A stretch of DNA of 64,000 nucleotides from NCBI GenBank assembly GCA_963681505.1, contig OY811980.1:6112359-6176358 (forward strand), written 5' to 3'. Shown here piece by piece: positions 12,001-19,934 of this stretch (position 1 is its first letter; every line of letters begins with the position of its first letter). Source of the DNA: Eunapius fragilis (taxonomy: Eukaryota; Porifera; Demospongiae; Spongillida; Spongillidae). The notes under the pieces are model-generated. The model was not told where the DNA came from. It did not search any database and saw only the letters and a program-made list of their open reading frames with translations. The translations under genes were made by a program, and so were the position numbers.

Positions 12001-12853
12001 CGTTCCAAGGGTTGATGTTTCAGCACACGAAGCTATGCTACAGCTCAACAGGGAGCTGAAGGAGATCTGGAAGCTTTCTGAGAATGAGAGGAAAAGAGCT
12101 TTCAAGCGCTATTACCTTGAGTGGCACCCTGATAAAAATCCTACCAGAGTGCAACTGGCCGAGGAAGTGTACAAATACCTACGGCAACAGATCAGTAGAC
12201 TGGAAAAGGGATTACCCCTACAAGACCCAACTACACAACCTGCAGAGCAACCTGTGCAATGCAATGATCCCAGAGAATCACCGTCCCCAAAATGGCAGCC
12301 ATATTTCACAGAATGGGACAAAACGGCTCACAGCCATCAACAGTCTCAGAGAAGTGAAGAGCAGAACAGTTCAAAGCCAGGGGCCAGTTCCTCTGCCCAC
12401 CATACCCCACCTGAGTGGCAACCCAATGCTGACCCCACTCAAGGGAAACTCTGGATCAGCCAAGCAGATTCAGACTGGGAGGCTGTGTGCGTCCTCCTTG
12501 GTCAAGTCTCGACCAACCCGGCCATCCCTTGTCACGTGTGCTTCCACGCTTATGAGGTGGTTAGCAAGGTGGTGAGAGGAGGGTTAATGACCGTGTGTGG
12601 ACTGAGGGAGAGGGGGGCTACCCAGGAGAATCTGGTCCACCAAGCCATGGCACTGGAGGCAGAGGTACCCCAACTTAAAGGCTGCCTTGTGCATAACGTG
12701 GAAGTTTTGGTGAGGTACAAGACATGTACGCGGTTCCCCCAGCGTGGACAACCAGCCCCTGTACGTATGTTCAACATTGAACATGCCAAAGCTGCAGAGA
12801 GGCATGCATGTGCTGTACTCCGAGCTGTGAAGGATGCCATACTGATGAGGTGA
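1..12853 (+). CDS. SACS-like: Sacsin-like giant co-chaperone, copy A (5' partial)
   Basis: The frame is open from the window edge to a TGA at 12851, about 4283 codons with no intron. The first codon, TTG, is not a start: copy B carries about 199 more N-terminal codons, so the start and the first ATPase motifs lie upstream of the window. Two Hsp90-type ATPase (GHKL) repeats are complete. Each has an N-box LQNADDA (Asn codons at 3581 and 6467) followed by a GKFGVGF or GQYGIGF glycine motif and VYHxTD. A J domain with HPDKNP (His codon at 12125) follows, then a HEPN-like C-terminus from about 12460. Known for the family: vertebrate sacsin is a large Hsp70-linked chaperone affecting mitochondria and intermediate filaments. 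No disabling mutation was seen. Identity to copy B looks to be about 95 percent by eye. Confidence 0.93.
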   Translation, partial: LDKLKKLFNALKCEGKYLLLFLRSVDTVEVYEIDSHGQQSMRFKTSIANKERDNIYARRKEFLQAVKQEYAANKYSIKRCIPLTLDFTITVEDEVVTENHWIVVSQVGSSNQGVLQCASSYQILPWVGAAMETEGSQNAAGKGRVFCFLPMPAEASSPLPIHVNGTFGLSDDRRTLKWQNSERQNDTAAEWNMILVSEVLPPCYALLIRYAIDNLQMSCAGVYHIWPDTAIVRGTEWEPLLSSLFRILTANDRIVWTDVPKDTANLALTQGEWVSLARATFIPENLSLSQLVQVHNSLHHCGIKLAEAPATVYNALKYIGCSVNYLTPTLAKEKLKTNHGCYQNLDSNKKYDLLMYCTSDNQYNTLIGLELLPLANNTFTVFQQKTKCNQPIYVCNSSYPRELFPNKDHLIVSTQNVNALNELIKIASSNWTQVQMMDQPSAVRLIKQCFPSQWQQQQQVTMRSTDTSFPATWFTTFWKWVQTYNLQEFAGEMLVPLGIEPASCVHSFEVTRLSSKSPVLYLTYNDVYQQAYLLAGLQKLPLSITSTQAHLNLVHKHLDTYVNSLTPGGILDALSNSCNEQFIQLHGTTFTMDEAYQLCVLLSQLTQTQLTPPRYKVLLNLPIFCTLNQPSALCNVFASAQASWGKKAMVQPQELPLSAKLLPDNLVIFPPLPQQLPLLRLLSDHVQVPTVMQFILNTLLPMISQGAYKPLSSMDAIMSEIIMQLPSWKRHYQSDIPALLKSLSELPFLPVGDNITSSQRRRPKDLYDPSNGELVALFQGEQVFPCAPFNEQSHLLLLRECGLMTEASPQALMNIIASISLPISGVPLPVDIVRYSRAKAVLGYLSSHPILNAAQLAIAQMAKTSSWLPINCIAPTGYPSCLQWKGSMYESHFTSLTTSFIPSIETCDLPLILGSQVFVIDCLVPHGISSAFNTVSQGPLVVAHFKEVINHHGDIPVTCLEKIVHLIYQYLTKQPAPNILLQGLPTWVYIKGKFVSPQVVAVEANGSFSLDLTPYVHILPESLASYQDLFTQCGVEMSLTPRQICSVMEMMHSGGGCEVSPERAWNIVVSILNWLTSNGEQMAQLGDGETLYVPIECDSKGPLLEDFTKVTYSDNEFLRNTLSDAGQGVPHTFLNHRVASLAHCLHLSPLSDHLSITEDAFEDAGQHEPLTVRLKNILKEYKDGLTIVKEMLQNADDAGATELNICYDARTHATERRTLFFPDMEDSHGPALVIHNNSIFTDDDFKNITKLAGATKEGSPLKIGKFGVGFCSVYHITDVPSFISRDYLHILDPTLRYLKGTVKDFSKPGKKLNLSHPILRSSKQLQPYQGLFGFSSQQSYSGTMFRLPFRSSPSEISSTMYGKHTIDEMVSDLKKCSSELVLFLQHITKITFSLIEADSSAPRYLVEIQRATQQCRGNSLVTVTTREDGGSSSSKVWLLSSSEEDTSGKRGTGSVACLMEACEGGYEVQRCIGEAFCFLPLSKSTGLPVHVSANFAVMTNRRGIWAEDSHTPHSTKESQWNLALMKTVVPKAYHCLLEALKGLEQEGKLTGYVFHSLWPLNKDLEQHHPWTALIAALYRKISSGQLMYSCNTSRWLTVGDGRFIAPSIFAISSACADTPPCIVKAIKALGTPVVDLPLAYHAYLDLVQSTITERVFITMFFQGIELFNSMQECRNDVLVTLLEVFAVEIGRNTQREKTLLSGLKGNKCVPCSPCGATLKKCSELADPQSVFASMYDDSDGKFPCIAACRSDLARQAMLKLGLHHNSVPWEFIIERAQTIGSLFMVDSNKALKRIEYILQSIHKNMTLCSRGMVPEEAKTLASVPFLPVKQKPDGYPLPWFGDRCSRFHCGRDLVTFRPDTKISCNVDLIAGSSVAILQQSTNGGFVPADVCNLLQMKTTPSCANVVAHFKQLITAVLQLEPNTIPLVNQICDAVYSYFEVSLISNAQAEISVISEIGTLCSIWTGRKFIYPNMVAKNWAWDGPYLFKIPTILDYRQKLVEFLHIQSSFTINDALRALVKMGDDFGNEPVNVECQQIIRHIVPLLLEGEVDNVSQLVMLPDQAYILCDARQLAFNDTPWCEPDEGTRFLHDNIPRPLALKLGVKAVRSLIVEKYASLFEYKMDEEAFGQSEPLTRRIQNILQDYPNDETVLKELLQNADDAKANKMYIILDKRTHGDKVFNDRWKELQGPALLVWNNTVFSPKDLEGIQKLGFGGKRSDAETIGQYGIGFNAVYHLTDCPSFVSDGDTMCIFDPHCKYAPGANEVKPGRRFDRLKGGFWEKFPDLKSSFLQDGLQNSPQDLQNELKGGSLFRLPLRHTLDMVRTSKIVPEKPDESKPLPLDAYNMQKFLDKWTPCIKQSMFFLNNITEIKFLVIEADSHHLDVIHHFSTRLDQADRKRLDNFKEAVHDFTSVSGSEPATVIYSLYLCDTQVLGDNTNKQRKEKKVEEKWLVQQGIGDIDDEMQRWNFIQQMKPRHGIAIPLEATETFKGQVYCFLPLPILSNLPVHINGHFALNTARRDLWKSTDPKRPTCEDQRHTWNKNIMSAIASSYHKFLLEGRRYVIKQEGYSTYDQVCADLARYYKLFPDIKDIWQDLAKDVYKKLIKHNSKVLAVPGQERPYLFLPADDDNMTEGTAPMLCVKWHALHSATLQDQTHFFKVDSNTLYHLSKYKKSARPVASYVQALERTTASTAIMPANGHSGTHISNQPPRTGYLCLEGPAQSGVPSIANDNDDNIRHILEMTGMVITCAPLHIRAHLKACGLTLPITTPQAVLSYYHDQVLLRNEKFPCDVEDTKFTTVANFKGFLKYILHEDKHSAGFVDKTAANGDEATASDGDQTISSEGDQTTARGDQTTASEGDQTTARGDQTTASEGDQTTARGDQTTASEGDQTTANQRDKLSGCEKEMSTVGEGGDSKLPPFPEGIPLLLTADQKIRRFDKMALVLNSNFSLLFQNSLDRFLHPDLVPLNMVSHYFLTAASGTTDTMDAYYKQNLHAMMCQILPDELLDVQAEDSLLDEDILKSLWKCFTMDAVFMSCLDIIVQTWAVLPSSSNGLFSIRSPVLPIVEPSKQSPQYDSIRDIVDILHSLGMPFLKQWVPPKAHMYCPQIKQHSKVLLNLVNLHKRSLINASSADVKIIVKYFQNIKFQEEPECAGLVRQLPLFQDIFGNLTDLSAKEAYVISNNVELCLEGVEECLKKSGAVLLDPAGEWKVLSPADINVTEIENEELYTKCIYNNFGSLNEDQRYKHLKHIRDHVYKKSCAIVKTFDPGHDCYLKAQSFLNSLKTLRCLGPDDSLKPVSDFCDHRHTIFHICKKKYNFLPGVYTSSKDEEMKWLEFFLELGMKKAISEEQDLVQLVQVVTSGQCDIPIEEASSILVNRLIDPDAQFSDVFLHKVSGMPFVPVKKLEHLTWIAPACAAPHRLQKGQETIDMAALRGSCSGRAERLVWTIMPIISLPYCSTHKLGAIVKPSFEDVVKNIVHISKGPLSNRALFDQASQEAVISKDGTDLVTVISSIFEFLKSVNDDEHPKLLKVLRTLPCIPVHAQVPNSSVLVEPSQVVARDEASEYYPFLHCLPHSLHVHFDTILQKIGVKKSIEPVHMRIVLEMAHKQSDQLHLDINTLITVHKSLKTLYTLLKKLKGNNIPNLSPLYLPDQSDKLCPSTSLVYCDNVQYSHKVLEFSSAGLSMFLLPPQLGVQEEEFCSLLPEAVRPQCISRCITKVRHMEPLPVATPLVEQLQQTLKMPEVIKAIVKIIEHLTGGGDIIMGIHSDLTRILSSIQVSCVHDLSNSISITHPACSIGMIKLKYELADESGKCHLYIDSSRQSPVSCKLVCDAMSDLVVKRLESFSRQQTYDVLLRLKEYISTLFMVQRLEDIQEVLQTLNLRLDTRELSYHDLEPKLGDPIPPTWHHRLDQALGNIFRPQEWVGYEIEDETIVFAQVAHRVESSDDTSDKLIIKYRVYITDDDIIGVIVSSLSLYKFLRGSSRPDVSSNAIGQVLVASVQPNVPRVDVSAHEAMLQLNRELKEIWKLSENERKRAFKRYYLEWHPDKNPTRVQLAEEVYKYLRQQISRLEKGLPLQDPTTQPAEQPVQCNDPRESPSPKWQPYFTEWDKTAHSHQQSQRSEEQNSSKPGASSSAHHTPPEWQPNADPTQGKLWISQADSDWEAVCVLLGQVSTNPAIPCHVCFHAYEVVSKVVRGGLMTVCGLRERGATQENLVHQAMALEAEVPQLKGCLVHNVEVLVRYKTCTRFPQRGQPAPVRMFNIEHAKAAERHACAVLRAVKDAILMR
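8461..8690 (+). repeat. Coding minisatellite in sacsin copy A
   Basis: In-frame alternating 21- and 24-nt units encode GDQTTAR and GDQTTASE in near-perfect alternation. The tract is acidic and Thr-rich and lies between the third ATPase repeat and the J domain, so it is probably a disordered linker. All units keep frame. The copy B tract at the matching place has a different unit order. Confidence 0.9.
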
Positions 12854-12979
12854 AGGAGTATAGCAACCATGCAGAGAATTGTTTGTATTGTAGGATAAAT
12901 CTTTTAAGACTCCCTTGAACATTATATATGTTATCTAATTTAGATTCTAGATATGAGATCAAGTTTAGTTTTCAGTTGA

Positions 12980-12985
12980 AATAAA
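12980..12985 (+). terminator. Polyadenylation signal, sacsin copy A
   Basis: An AATAAA hexamer lies 127 bp after the stop codon, followed by GT-rich sequence. The same signal in the same context follows copy B, which supports function. Confidence 0.75.
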
Positions 12986-14116
12986 GTTTGTGAACTGGCT
13001 GAATTACAATACACGTGTGGTGGAGCAGAAAGGGATGCTCAGATGCTAGTTATCTGAATTTTATCATCTCCTTTTTGCTTTATAAAGATACATATCAGGT
13101 TGCAAGAGGCAAAGTGATGAGATAGCAATATGAAAGTATCCTTGCATTTGACGCCTGGTTACCATTCCCCTGTCATCTGATTTAACTAAGCCACAATTAA
13201 CACTATGATTGGAGTGCCTTTCAACTTGCTTTTAGATCAGTGGACCTGGAACAATATCACATTAGCGATGATTTAATTGGATAAATAAAGCAGCATGTGT
13301 ATGGGGGTAAATACGACTAAGGCACAGCATATGGTTGGATTGGCTGATGTCTCGCCTGGTAGAGTGGATACGGGAATTGAAGCACTGTTCTTGGTGGTAA
13401 AACCCACTAAAAGCAGCATGTTGCATAGCCTCTTCCATGAAGCTGTTTACAGTAACCCCATTATGTCCAGTTGCTTAGACCACACTCACTTCAGGGCACT
13501 GGCATTTTGTTTGATACCTTTTTATTTGTCCCCTTTATACTGATAATGTCATGGTGTTTTCAGCTTCTAAGAAGGAAGTACTGTGCAAAGAGATAGGTTT
13601 GGTGTCCATGCAGAAGGTTTGTAATTTCACTTAACACCCATCCTATGTTCAATGAAGGTAGATATCATGTGCACAATCTTAATTTTGTTGGCATACTCCC
13701 CCACCCTCCCATTGACTAAGGCCATGTACATGTAACAGCCAGCAAGAAGTACAATGACAATGCCAATCAGAATTCAAGAAGGTCAATGACATGTACAGAA
13801 CACATGCATGCACATGCTGTGAGATTGGGGAATGTCTGATAAAAGTAGCCATCAGTGGCACTCTTCTTGTATTGGAGCTGACTGCTTGACTCAGAACAGG
13901 TACCAGGTACCAAGCTAATACTAGTACCAGTACCTGCATGTACTGCTCATTGCTGATAACATTGCCAGACCCTTACAATGTATGTACATGTATAATGTTA
14001 CATACATGCAGTTATACATTTAACAATTGTATACAGTATTATGTTGTGTGTAAGTGTATGCATGCATGTACCATGATAATAATTTTTGCAAGGTAAAGTT
14101 TACATCCAGACCCAAA
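12986..14116. other. Non-coding flank of sacsin copy A
   Basis: Up to about 13175 this matches the 3' flank of copy B (60541-60750) with many small differences. Beyond that the match stops abruptly at a CCTGTCAT motif, which in copy B begins a tandem array. From 13175 to 14116 I see no gene and no repeat that I can name. Confidence 0.6.
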
Positions 14117-14143
14117 TACACACACACACATGCACACACACGC

Positions 14144-14210
<67 letters not shown>
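14117..14210. repeat. (CA)n microsatellite
   Basis: A nearly pure CA dinucleotide run with a few TG/CG interruptions at its left end. The ORFs across it on both strands are artefacts. Confidence 0.97.
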
Positions 14211-14212
<2 letters not shown>

Positions 14213-14226
14213 GCTTCAAGGTTGAG

Positions 14227-14387
14227 CAGAGGGAGGAAATGGATGGAGGGAGGGGAGGGGAGGGGAAGAGAGGGGGAGGGGGAAGGAGAGGAGAGAGAAA
14301 GGGGAGGAGAGAAGGGGAGGATCGAGAGGAGAGGAAGGAGGGGAGAAGAGGGAGGGAGGGAGGAGGGGGAGGAGGGAGGGGGAGGAA
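14227..14387. repeat. Polypurine (GGA/GA)-rich tract
   Basis: About 160 nt of almost uninterrupted G and A on the plus strand. It adjoins the CA run and could form triplex or H-DNA. From 14388 to 14928 I see no further feature. Confidence 0.9.
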
Positions 14388-15659
14388 CCAGTTTAACGCA
14401 ATTAGTTCATGACGCATGCAAGCATGCAACATGCAACCCCCAACGTACATGTACATAGTAGACATTATTAGCAGTAGTCTCGTATGCAGACCCAACGTGG
14501 TACATTACGACTGGGTACGTGATTACGTTATCTAGTCGTGTGCATGCTCAACACATACTGGCACACACCAGCTAGTCCATTGTCATGTACATTGTCCATC
14601 GCAAGGGTTTGTGAACGATGTAGGCAGTACACGCCCACTACGCAGACGTACATTGTAAAGGCCTGGGAACGATACAAGCACATGCAGGTACCGGGCCGAG
14701 CGGTCAGTTCCGGTACTTCGAGACGACTTAAGAGTCAAAGAGAGCGCCACTATTGAAAAAATTCGATGGAGAGAATGATTTGTCATACTGCAATTTTACT
14801 AAATCATATAGATAGAGAAAATTGAGATACGCCAAATCCATTTTTTCATTTTTTTTAACGTTACCGATATTGACCGATATTAACGTAATTATGCTTATTT
14901 GAATAATGCGAAAACGAATTGTGGAAAGGGTCCGTGTAGGTCTGTGTGCCTTTCCGCCATTTCGATTTCTCTATTAATGGCACTCTTGTTTGTCCATTTT
15001 ATTGCCATTTTTTTGATCTTTCGTTTTATGACATAATGACATTTAGCCAGATATTCGCCTCAATTTCGATGGCAGCTTGGATTGGAAAGTCGAGAATTTG
15101 AACGATTGCGTAAAATTGGTTCAATTATTGGTTTTGTCAAATTTAAATATTTTTAAAATCGAACATTTGAAATTATGGTATGGAACCGAAGTGTGTCCGG
15201 AATGGAATCGGGCTTTCTAATAACTACGAAGCCACACCTATATCCCGGTTGCATGTTTACCAGTGGCGACGGAAGTGGGGGGGGGGGGCTGGAGGGTCTC
15301 GAGCCCCCCCCCAATAATGACATAGTGGGGGGCTCAGCCCCTCCTAACCAAACAATGTACAATTGTTATTCCTTGCCCGCGAGATCGCTCGCGTATACGC
15401 GACCGTTCGATGGGGAAAAGGGGGGACCCTTCTCAACTAATAATATTCATAGCGCTAGTTTTCTTGAATCGTATGAGTTTTTTCGTGCATAAATATAATC
15501 AAAACAGTCCGAAGGACTGTGCTTGTGAGGAAGTAAAATTAGGGCTTGGGGCATTAGGGGGGGCCGAAGGCCCGCTACGCCGACCCAACTTTTCACCCCC
15601 TCTCCGAATCCGCCCTCAAATTGCACCCGTCCCTCCCTTCCGACACTCTTCATTGAAAC

Positions 15660-16196
15660 TAGCCTCGTCCCCAGGCCATCAATTAAAGTTTGGGAAAAAA
15701 GACGGCCTGGTCTCCATTGCAACTCCGTTAGTGCGCATGCGCTGGCCATTACCAGAAAAAGTGGTAATCGTATATTTCGCTTGTAAACCTTTCCGTAAAC
15801 TAACTCGTTACCGGTCTGCCTCGTTCTAAGTGCCAGGCTTTTTCAATTAAAAACACATCGCGCACATGCATAAAATACATAGCTACGCGTAGTATGTGCA
15901 ATACAATGTGTAGGAGACACAACACTGCCACTAATCCTGCAAGACTTTGACGTCGTTGCCATACTACGCGTAGCTATGTATTTTGTGCATGTGCGCGATG
16001 TGTTTTTAATTGAAAAAGCCTGGCACTTTGAACGAGGCAGACCGGTAACGAGTTAGTTTACGGAAAGGTTTACAAGCGAAATATACGATTACCACTTTTT
16101 CTGGTAATGGCCAGCGCATGCGCACTAACGGAGTTGCAATGGAGACCAGGCCGTCTTTTTTCCCAAACTTTAATTGACGGCCTGGGGACGAGGCTA
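15660..16196. mobile_element. MULE-like MITE, copy 1
   Basis: A 537-bp element with 237-bp terminal inverted repeats (15660-15896 and 15960-16196), nearly identical, ending TAGCCTCGTCCCCAGGCC. The 9-bp direct repeat CATTGAAAC flanks it exactly (15651-15659 and 16197-16205). Long inverted repeats and 9-bp duplications are typical of Mutator-like elements. The 63-bp centre cannot code for a transposase, so it is non-autonomous. It sits inside F0. The near identity of its arms suggests recent insertion or homogenisation. Confidence 0.88.
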
Positions 16197-16604
16197 CATT
16201 GAAACTTACTAACTCTCCCCTCCTTAATGAACGCCATCTTTAAGTGAACGAGGCGCCTGCGGCGCCGTACTTGGCGCCTTCGGCGCCACGCTCTCTACTC
16301 CTAATTAGGGCATCGAAAGCTTCCAAAATATATATGTATTCTGGTTCAGAAGGACATAATACGAAGTATAAACTGTACATGTATGTCCGATTGAATGAGG
16401 CCAAGGGTAACGAGTATGCATTATGTTTGCTGTCTTAGCTTTCTAAGCGTATGCAGTTTCACTACTGATATATTCACCGTCGGAATATTCATAGAGGCGC
16501 GCTTGCTAAATTTAAATAGATGCCGCGGGTCGATCGGTGTCCAGTTGTTAATCGTATTCACGACACACAATTCGAGATCCAAGCATGCACCGCGCAATTG
16601 GAGA

Positions 16605-16642
16605 GTGTGTGCATGTGTGTGTGTGTATGTGTGTGTGTTGTG

Positions 16643-16716
<74 letters not shown>
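16605..16716. repeat. (GT)n microsatellite
   Basis: A GT dinucleotide run with a few interruptions at its left end, lying between the MITE and the right arm of F0. Confidence 0.97.
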
Positions 16717-16717
<1 letters not shown>

Positions 16718-17149
16718 TGAAGAATAATTCAGGCTCTATATAGTTTCTCACTCGCGTATAGTCTCCGTAGCGGAGCCAGTATATATGCAGCCATAGATAT
16801 ACTATCATATCTATGATGCAGCTAGGCTATAGAAGGACAACCGGGATATAGGTGTGGCTTCATAGTTATTAGAAAGCCCGATTCCATTCCGGACACACTT
16901 CGGTTCCATACCATAAGTTCAAATGTTCGATTTTAAAAATATTTAAATTTGACAAAACCAATAATTGAACCAATTTTACGCAATCGTTCAAATTCTCGAC
17001 TTTCCAATCCAAGCTGCCATCGAAATTGAGGCGAATATCTGGCTAAATGTCATTATGTCATGAAACGAAAGATCAAAAAATGGCAATAAAATGGACAAAC
17101 AAGAGTGCCATTAATAGAGTAATCGAAATGGCGGAAAGGCACACAGACC

Positions 17150-18230
17150 CGTGTATATTTCCGCCATTCCTAAATTTCATTGGTTTCAATTTTTTCAGAA
17201 ATTGAAAATTTGCTTTTTCTTCCAATATTTCATTGTTTCATCAAATTTAATTCATGCTGGTAAGCAATTCCGCCTGTATTGTTCTTGATAGATCTCAATT
17301 TTTGAATCAATGCACTGTATACTTCCGCCATTTCCTAATTTCAACCGTTTCAATTTTTTCAGACATTGAAAATTTGCTTTTTCCTCCAATGTTTCATTGT
17401 TTCATTAAGTTCAATACTAGAGATAATCAATTCCGCTTATGTTCTTCTCATATGATCTCAATATTTGAATCAATGCCGTTGTCGTTTTCAAATTTTCAAT
17501 TTTTTTTACATCCTAATTAAGTTGTTGCAGTGTCTCGTCCCCAGATCAAACGTATATAAGTACAGTAGCGGCTCGCACTTTTAACACCTCGCACATCCGC
17601 ACAATTGAACAAACTTTTAGCTTTCACCTATCGATCTCTATATAACAATATTCACTGTACATGAAAGCTAAAAGTTTGTTCAATTGTCTTTTGAATATCA
17701 TTATTTGTGCGGATGTGCGAGGTGTTAAAAGTGCGGATATGCGAGCCGCTACTGCACCCCGCTCTTAGCAATATCTTGGTATTCAGTATTAATGATTCAC
17801 TTCCTGTTAGCAATGGCATAGATGCTGACTGCTCAGTAGACCTCGTCCGTCGTTACATGTACTATTCATAAGTCCCGCCTTGACAAGGAAGCAGTTAAAG
17901 CCAAGTTTATTAGAGAAGCGGTAGATATACAGCTATCTAAGAGAGGGAAGTTAATTTTGGGGTGGCTCCATTGAGCTACGCACCCTCCCCCGATTTCCCA
18001 GCAACTGGAAGGCTCGTAGTCAGACTAAGTTTGGGGGGTTAACCCACCTTACCTCCACCTTTAATAGTTTGCAATTCATACATGTAAATCCCATTGGCCT
18101 CCTTCCCGGTAAGCATCCCCGTTACTACTTTCAAAACATGTGGACATACTGTTACCACATACACATGAACTGACATTCTGAACATTTTTAGTTGAAGAGA
18201 TGATCTGTTCTTGGAGTAATGAACTGACTA
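17150..18230 (+). repeat. Inverted arm, element F1 left
   Basis: This is the forward copy of a family seen six times (here, 20460-23360 minus, 23362-24540 plus, 26290-27951 minus, 27957-29760 plus, 30740-31747 minus). It starts with GTGTATATTTCCGCC and contains two related units of about 180 bp in direct tandem, each with a TTTCCGCCATT start. Then come CTCGTCCCCAGATC, a segment with TAAGTCCCGCC, and a CCCATTGGCCTC segment. It continues to about 18230 as shown by matching to the reverse copy ending at 20460. There is no coding potential; the short ORFs recurring in the copies are chance. Confidence 0.75.
17563..17754. mobile_element. Pogo/Tigger-like MITE
   Basis: A 192-bp palindromic element with arms beginning CAGTAGCGGCTCGCAC, inserted in the F1 left arm. 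Sister copies have AAGTACCCCGCTC at this place. Here TA precedes the element and CA (a mutated TA) follows it, so a TA target duplication fits. The CAGT end and TA target are those of the pogo/Tigger branch of Tc1-mariner. It is non-autonomous. Confidence 0.82.
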
Positions 18231-19901
18231 TGTACATGTGCGACAAAATATAAGTAGTATAGAAAAAATACAGCAAATACTAAATGAATGGTTAATGAGT
18301 TGCCTATAGTAGCTATATTCCAAAATGAAGTACATTCGCCAGTTACGGTGCAGATGTTACAGCGCTCACAAGTTACCGGGTGTTGACCCCTTAAAAACTG
18401 TCTCATTAACAACTTCCCCTGTGTAGAAATCTCTTACAAAATGATAATTCTTTAAAAGGAAAAGCATGTAGGAGCTATGTTGGTGAAGTTATGTCATTTC
18501 TACAGTTGACCATTAATTCATGTGTGACGTCAGTGGTAAAAGAAAATATTGCAATGTGCGTGTATATAATATAATATTATATATATGCAGCTTTTTTAAT
18601 TATGCCATGCAGTAGACGTTATATATGATTTTCTGTTTCATGCTGAAGTTCAATTCACTAAACATTCCTTGACTATGCACACATCAATATCGCACAAAAG
18701 AAGCCTGCTTTCAGGTAATCGGCAAAGGACTGCCAGCTGTGACCGTCGGCTCGATTTTCATGTCCTTCGACGGTCAATATATAATGACCGCAACCGTGCC
18801 GGATAAGGCTTAAAGCGACCTGCCCGTACCGGATCGGGAGAGACCCTAGGCGGCCGGATATCAACCGTGATCGCCTAGGCCTATTCCGCGGCATAGATAT
18901 TAAATATCTTATCTTCGATCCCGGTTAGCTGACCGTCCGCGATCGCAAGTTTATTAAATCGTTCAACCGCGGCAACACTGCCTACATGTAGGTCAAAGAC
19001 AGCATGTCTCAATTCTTGATGAGACAACGGGGGCAGCTATCAGTGAAAAATTGCGTGGAATAATTTAGAAACTATTATGTGATTGAACAGAAAATCACAC
19101 GCTTTATTGATTTTTCTGTTCAATCACGCAATGGTTTCGATATAATTATATAAATGATTCCACGCAGGTTTAGATGGATAAAATTGTCAGCAGCATGCTA
19201 GTTGGCTTTGCTGATGATTATCACATGCACGCTGTGAGTTGCAGCCGGAAAAATGTCTCTTTGGCCGCCTATTTTCCCTAAGTCTTGGATCATTTTCTGC
19301 ATGCTTTCATTATTTTGTGCCATGGATTACTATATCAACGCATGTGTGTAGTTGGGGCCAAGCAATTTGTGGCTGCCATATAGGTTAGTGCACAAACTCA
19401 AGAGGGCATATTATTAACGTACTACTATGATGTCCATTTTCCCTACAGTACTACTAAACTAGCGAGAGGTGAGTTCAGATGCTATTCGCTTGCACAATAC
19501 TAAATGGCGTATCACGTTGCTCTCGTCTGGACCATAAAACGGATGCGCCTTGGTACAATAACCCAATTAAGCGTACAAACTGGCAGAGTCTATTAAAGGG
19601 TCAGAGAGTCAGATTGGGTGCAGGTGCATGGAATTAATCATTTTTAAGAGGAAACCACGGGTCCACAAGTTGAATAAATGTTTGGCAATGTGTTGGACAA
19701 AATATGAACGTTCTATGCTGGTTTTAGGAAGCCGGTAATCGCAGCACATGTAGGCCTAGCTCCTCTGATGAACAAGATGTGGTAACATCATCATGGTATT
19801 GTATAGAACTCAACATGTTTTTTTATTACATTGCACATTTGTATCCACTACATTTCAAATCCACAATAACCTGGAAACAAAGAGTGCAAGTGATTACCTC
19901 C

Positions 19902-19934
<33 letters not shown>

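Larger units (their letters stand above)
14929..17149. mobile_element. Foldback-like element F0 with ~310-bp inverted arms
   Basis: The left arm, 14939-15251, is repeated in reverse complement at 16838-17149 with only scattered differences. The arms begin GGTCTGTGTGCC on the left and end GGCACACAGACC on the right. CGTGTA stands just outside both ends and may be a short target duplication. The interior holds a separate MITE (15660-16196), a G/C-rich stretch and a GT microsatellite, and no convincing transposase. The class is unknown; long arms with little inside resemble foldback elements. Confidence 0.8.

Noticed and set aside
14020-14495. ORFs of His/Thr, Cys/Val or Arg/Glu-Gly runs
   Set aside because: Translations of CA/GT and GGA microsatellites.
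17139-17160. CGTGTA at both ends of F0 as a firm target duplication
   Set aside because: The same bases belong to the repeated end motif GGTCCGTGTA of neighbouring elements, so the match may not come from transposition.
18673-18894. Possible gene in the GC-rich patch of F1
   Set aside because: The 73-codon ORF has no recognisable motif, and no splice sites or tRNA-like fold could be supported.
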